Source: Stemphylium vesicarium (Eukaryota; Ascomycota; Dothideomycetes; Pleosporales; Pleosporaceae). From it: 64,000 nucleotides of DNA. Where the stretch lies: NCBI GenBank assembly GCA_004380135.1, contig QXCR01000111.1, positions 34,595-98,594 on the forward strand, in the 5' to 3' direction. The translations under genes and the position numbers were made by a program. How positions within the stretch are numbered: position 1 is the stretch's first letter; the number at the start of each line of letters is the position of its first letter. Of this stretch, positions 62,905-64,000 are shown one piece after another. The notes beneath the pieces were generated by a model. The model was not told where the DNA came from. It made no database searches and saw only the letters and a program-made list of their open reading frames with translations.

Positions 62905-64000
62905 CACAGTTGCCAAAAAGCAAGTTGACTTGCTTGCTTGTTCAAACTTGCTTGGTTCAAACCAAGCAAGCAAGTCAAGTTAGAGCTGCGCAGCGAACCA
63001 AGCAAGTCAAGTTAACGTGCCTTACTTGCTTGACTTGCTTGGTTTACTTGGTTCAATTAATTATATAGCAGATCTCGCGATACGTTTTTGGTGTTGCAGT
63101 TTTTTTGGTGCTGCAACTGCCGCGGCTATTTCCCAAATAGGCTATGATAGGCTATGGCTGCTAAAACGGCTTAGCGCCGTACTCCTATCCTGACGTCAGC
63201 CTTGCTTTGAAGCCTATCGCGATGCCCATTTTCCTATACAGACGCTTTTTTCTTGTGTTTTCAACTGCCCCAATATGGCTAAACGCCACGCACTACATAC
63301 CTCTTCGAGTAGCAAACGTTTGAGAGTAGCTGCTGCCACCGACGACGTCGTCTCAACTCCTGCGGCCTCATCTCAGCCAGCATCTCAGCCAGCATCTCCG
63401 CCAGCATCTCAGCGTCGATCACCTCGTAAAGCCCTCGCTGCCGCAAGCCAGGCCACCACCTCGTCGCTAGTCCCTACATTCGAGTCGCAGTTTTTAGAGT
63501 CGCATGTGGAGGATGATATCGTTGCGCCTACCGAGGGCAGTAGGGCTGTTACGGTGGCTACAACTGAGGCTGGAGACAGGGATAATGGCCAAGACGATAT
63601 GAGCAGCGCTGCTGATAGCTTTGACGGCATTGACTGGGCTCGTTTACCTGGCTATATGAAGCCACTGGCGGGCTCTAAGCGTCCCAAAAGCTGGATTTTT
63701 TGGTATGGCTACCGCGTTGTTGAGCGCCGGGCTACTAAACGGATCTGGTTTGTGTGCAAGTACTGCCACATCCACAAAATTATCGACGCTGGCGGTGGTG
63801 GTTTGTTTAATATTACTCAGGCCACTACCTCAGCAGCTACCCATCTTAGCCAGCCAAAACGTGGCCACAACCTCACAAAAGATGGCCCAAAATCGACGCC
63901 AAAGGCACAAGGGCAGCTATCATCGCGGCAAGCTTTTGACGCTGGGTTAGAGATGCCTCAGCCTACCGCTAACGCACTCGGAAACTTCGACGTACAAGGC
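62905..64000. mobile_element. hAT element, left part, runs off the window
   Basis: It begins CACAGTTGCCAAAAAGCAAG immediately after CTAGTGTG, the presumed 8-bp target duplication (62897-62904). The subterminal region 62930-63060 is packed with CAAGCAAGTCAAG motifs in both orientations. An open transposase frame follows. Confidence 0.85.
63275..64000 (+). CDS. hAT transposase, open frame, 3' end outside window
   Basis: 242 codons are open from ATG (MAKRHALHTSSSSKRLRVAA) to the window edge with no stop. The N-terminus is Ser/Ala/Pro-rich with a repeated SQPASQPASPP tract. From about residue 127, DSFDGIDWARLPGYMKPLAG leads into a BED-like zinc finger: WFVCKYCHIHKIIDAGGGG, then ATHLSQPKRGH (Cys-x2-Cys and His pair all present). 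SSRQAFDAGLEMPQ starts the linker to the catalytic core, which is not in the window. Unlike the two decayed copies at 31-33.6 and 46.5-49.3 kb, it shows no damage over the visible third. Confidence 0.85.
   Translation, partial: MAKRHALHTSSSSKRLRVAAATDDVVSTPAASSQPASQPASPPASQRRSPRKALAAASQATTSSLVPTFESQFLESHVEDDIVAPTEGSRAVTVATTEAGDRDNGQDDMSSAADSFDGIDWARLPGYMKPLAGSKRPKSWIFWYGYRVVERRATKRIWFVCKYCHIHKIIDAGGGGLFNITQATTSAATHLSQPKRGHNLTKDGPKSTPKAQGQLSSRQAFDAGLEMPQPTANALGNFDVQG

Noticed and set aside
1..64000. A single biosynthetic gene cluster
   Set aside because: Only one reductase-type and one FAD enzyme are present, separated by repeats, with no core synthase, P450, transporter or cluster regulator pattern.
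1..64000. Starship captain (DUF3435 tyrosine recombinase)
   Set aside because: No frame shows the expected recombinase motifs, so a Starship border cannot be claimed inside this window.

Overview
The window looks like an accessory, transposon-rich stretch of a filamentous ascomycete genome, probably Dothideomycetes. The reasons are short GT-AG introns of about 46-93 bp with CTAAC/CTGAC-like branch sites, fungal-only families (CAP59/CMT1-type glycosyltransferase, DUF3455, Rds1-type ferritin-like protein, Pcl-type cyclin, DUF3723, AQR-type bZIP) and many small DNA transposons. There are no bacterial operons, CRISPR arrays or recognisable rRNA/tRNA genes. The species cannot be named from sequence alone.

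Layout. 0-9.8 kb: a two-exon hypothetical gene, a three-exon CAP59/CMT1-like glycosyltransferase, a class 3 lipase and a secreted DUF3455 protein. A 150-bp hAT MITE and a 744-bp non-autonomous hAT element holding a solo LTR lie among them. 9.9-16.3 kb: nested MITEs, a three-blade WD40 fragment, a decayed short-chain dehydrogenase cut by a solo LTR, and a 510-bp non-autonomous hAT element. 16.5-28.6 kb: a stand-alone thioester-reductase-like protein, an F-box-like hypothetical gene, a shortened DHCR24-like oxidoreductase, a small secreted protein, a nuclear coiled-coil protein and a Pcl-type cyclin, with MITE clusters between. 30.5-35 kb: a decayed hAT transposase and a MITE nest. 36-46 kb: two bZIP-like genes, a cation-exchanger-like membrane protein, a coiled-coil protein and an Rds1-like secreted protein. 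46.36-49.76 kb: a complete but mutated hAT element with an 8-bp target duplication. 50-60.2 kb: a nuclear coiled-coil protein, a GPI-type small protein, a four-exon membrane protein, a four-element MITE cluster, a pseudokinase-like gene and a 914-residue DUF3723-like gene. 60.2-64 kb: a solo LTR, a broken pogo-type transposase, and a three-level nest ending in a hAT element whose open transposase frame runs off the window.

Repeats define the window. I see four families of TA-flanked MITE. A has termini CACTCTCATGCACTTGCAGC and is about 278 bp. B has CAGTAGTTAGCGATTGC and is about 195 bp. C has AGGTCCCTCCCT, is about 145 bp and is nearly a full palindrome. E has CACTGGTTTGCA and is about 260-660 bp. 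They sit inside each other and end to end with shared TA dinucleotides. hAT elements carry 8-bp duplications and solo LTRs carry 5-bp duplications. Several junctions are exact enough to order the insertions in time.

Functional reading. The genes do not form one obvious pathway or biosynthetic cluster. The DUF3723-like gene (a family often carried by giant Starship elements), the small nuclear coiled-coil or bZIP-like proteins, the WD40 fragment, the small secreted proteins and the decayed genes together suggest fast-evolving accessory or mobile cargo. No Starship captain (DUF3435) was found here, so that remains a hypothesis.
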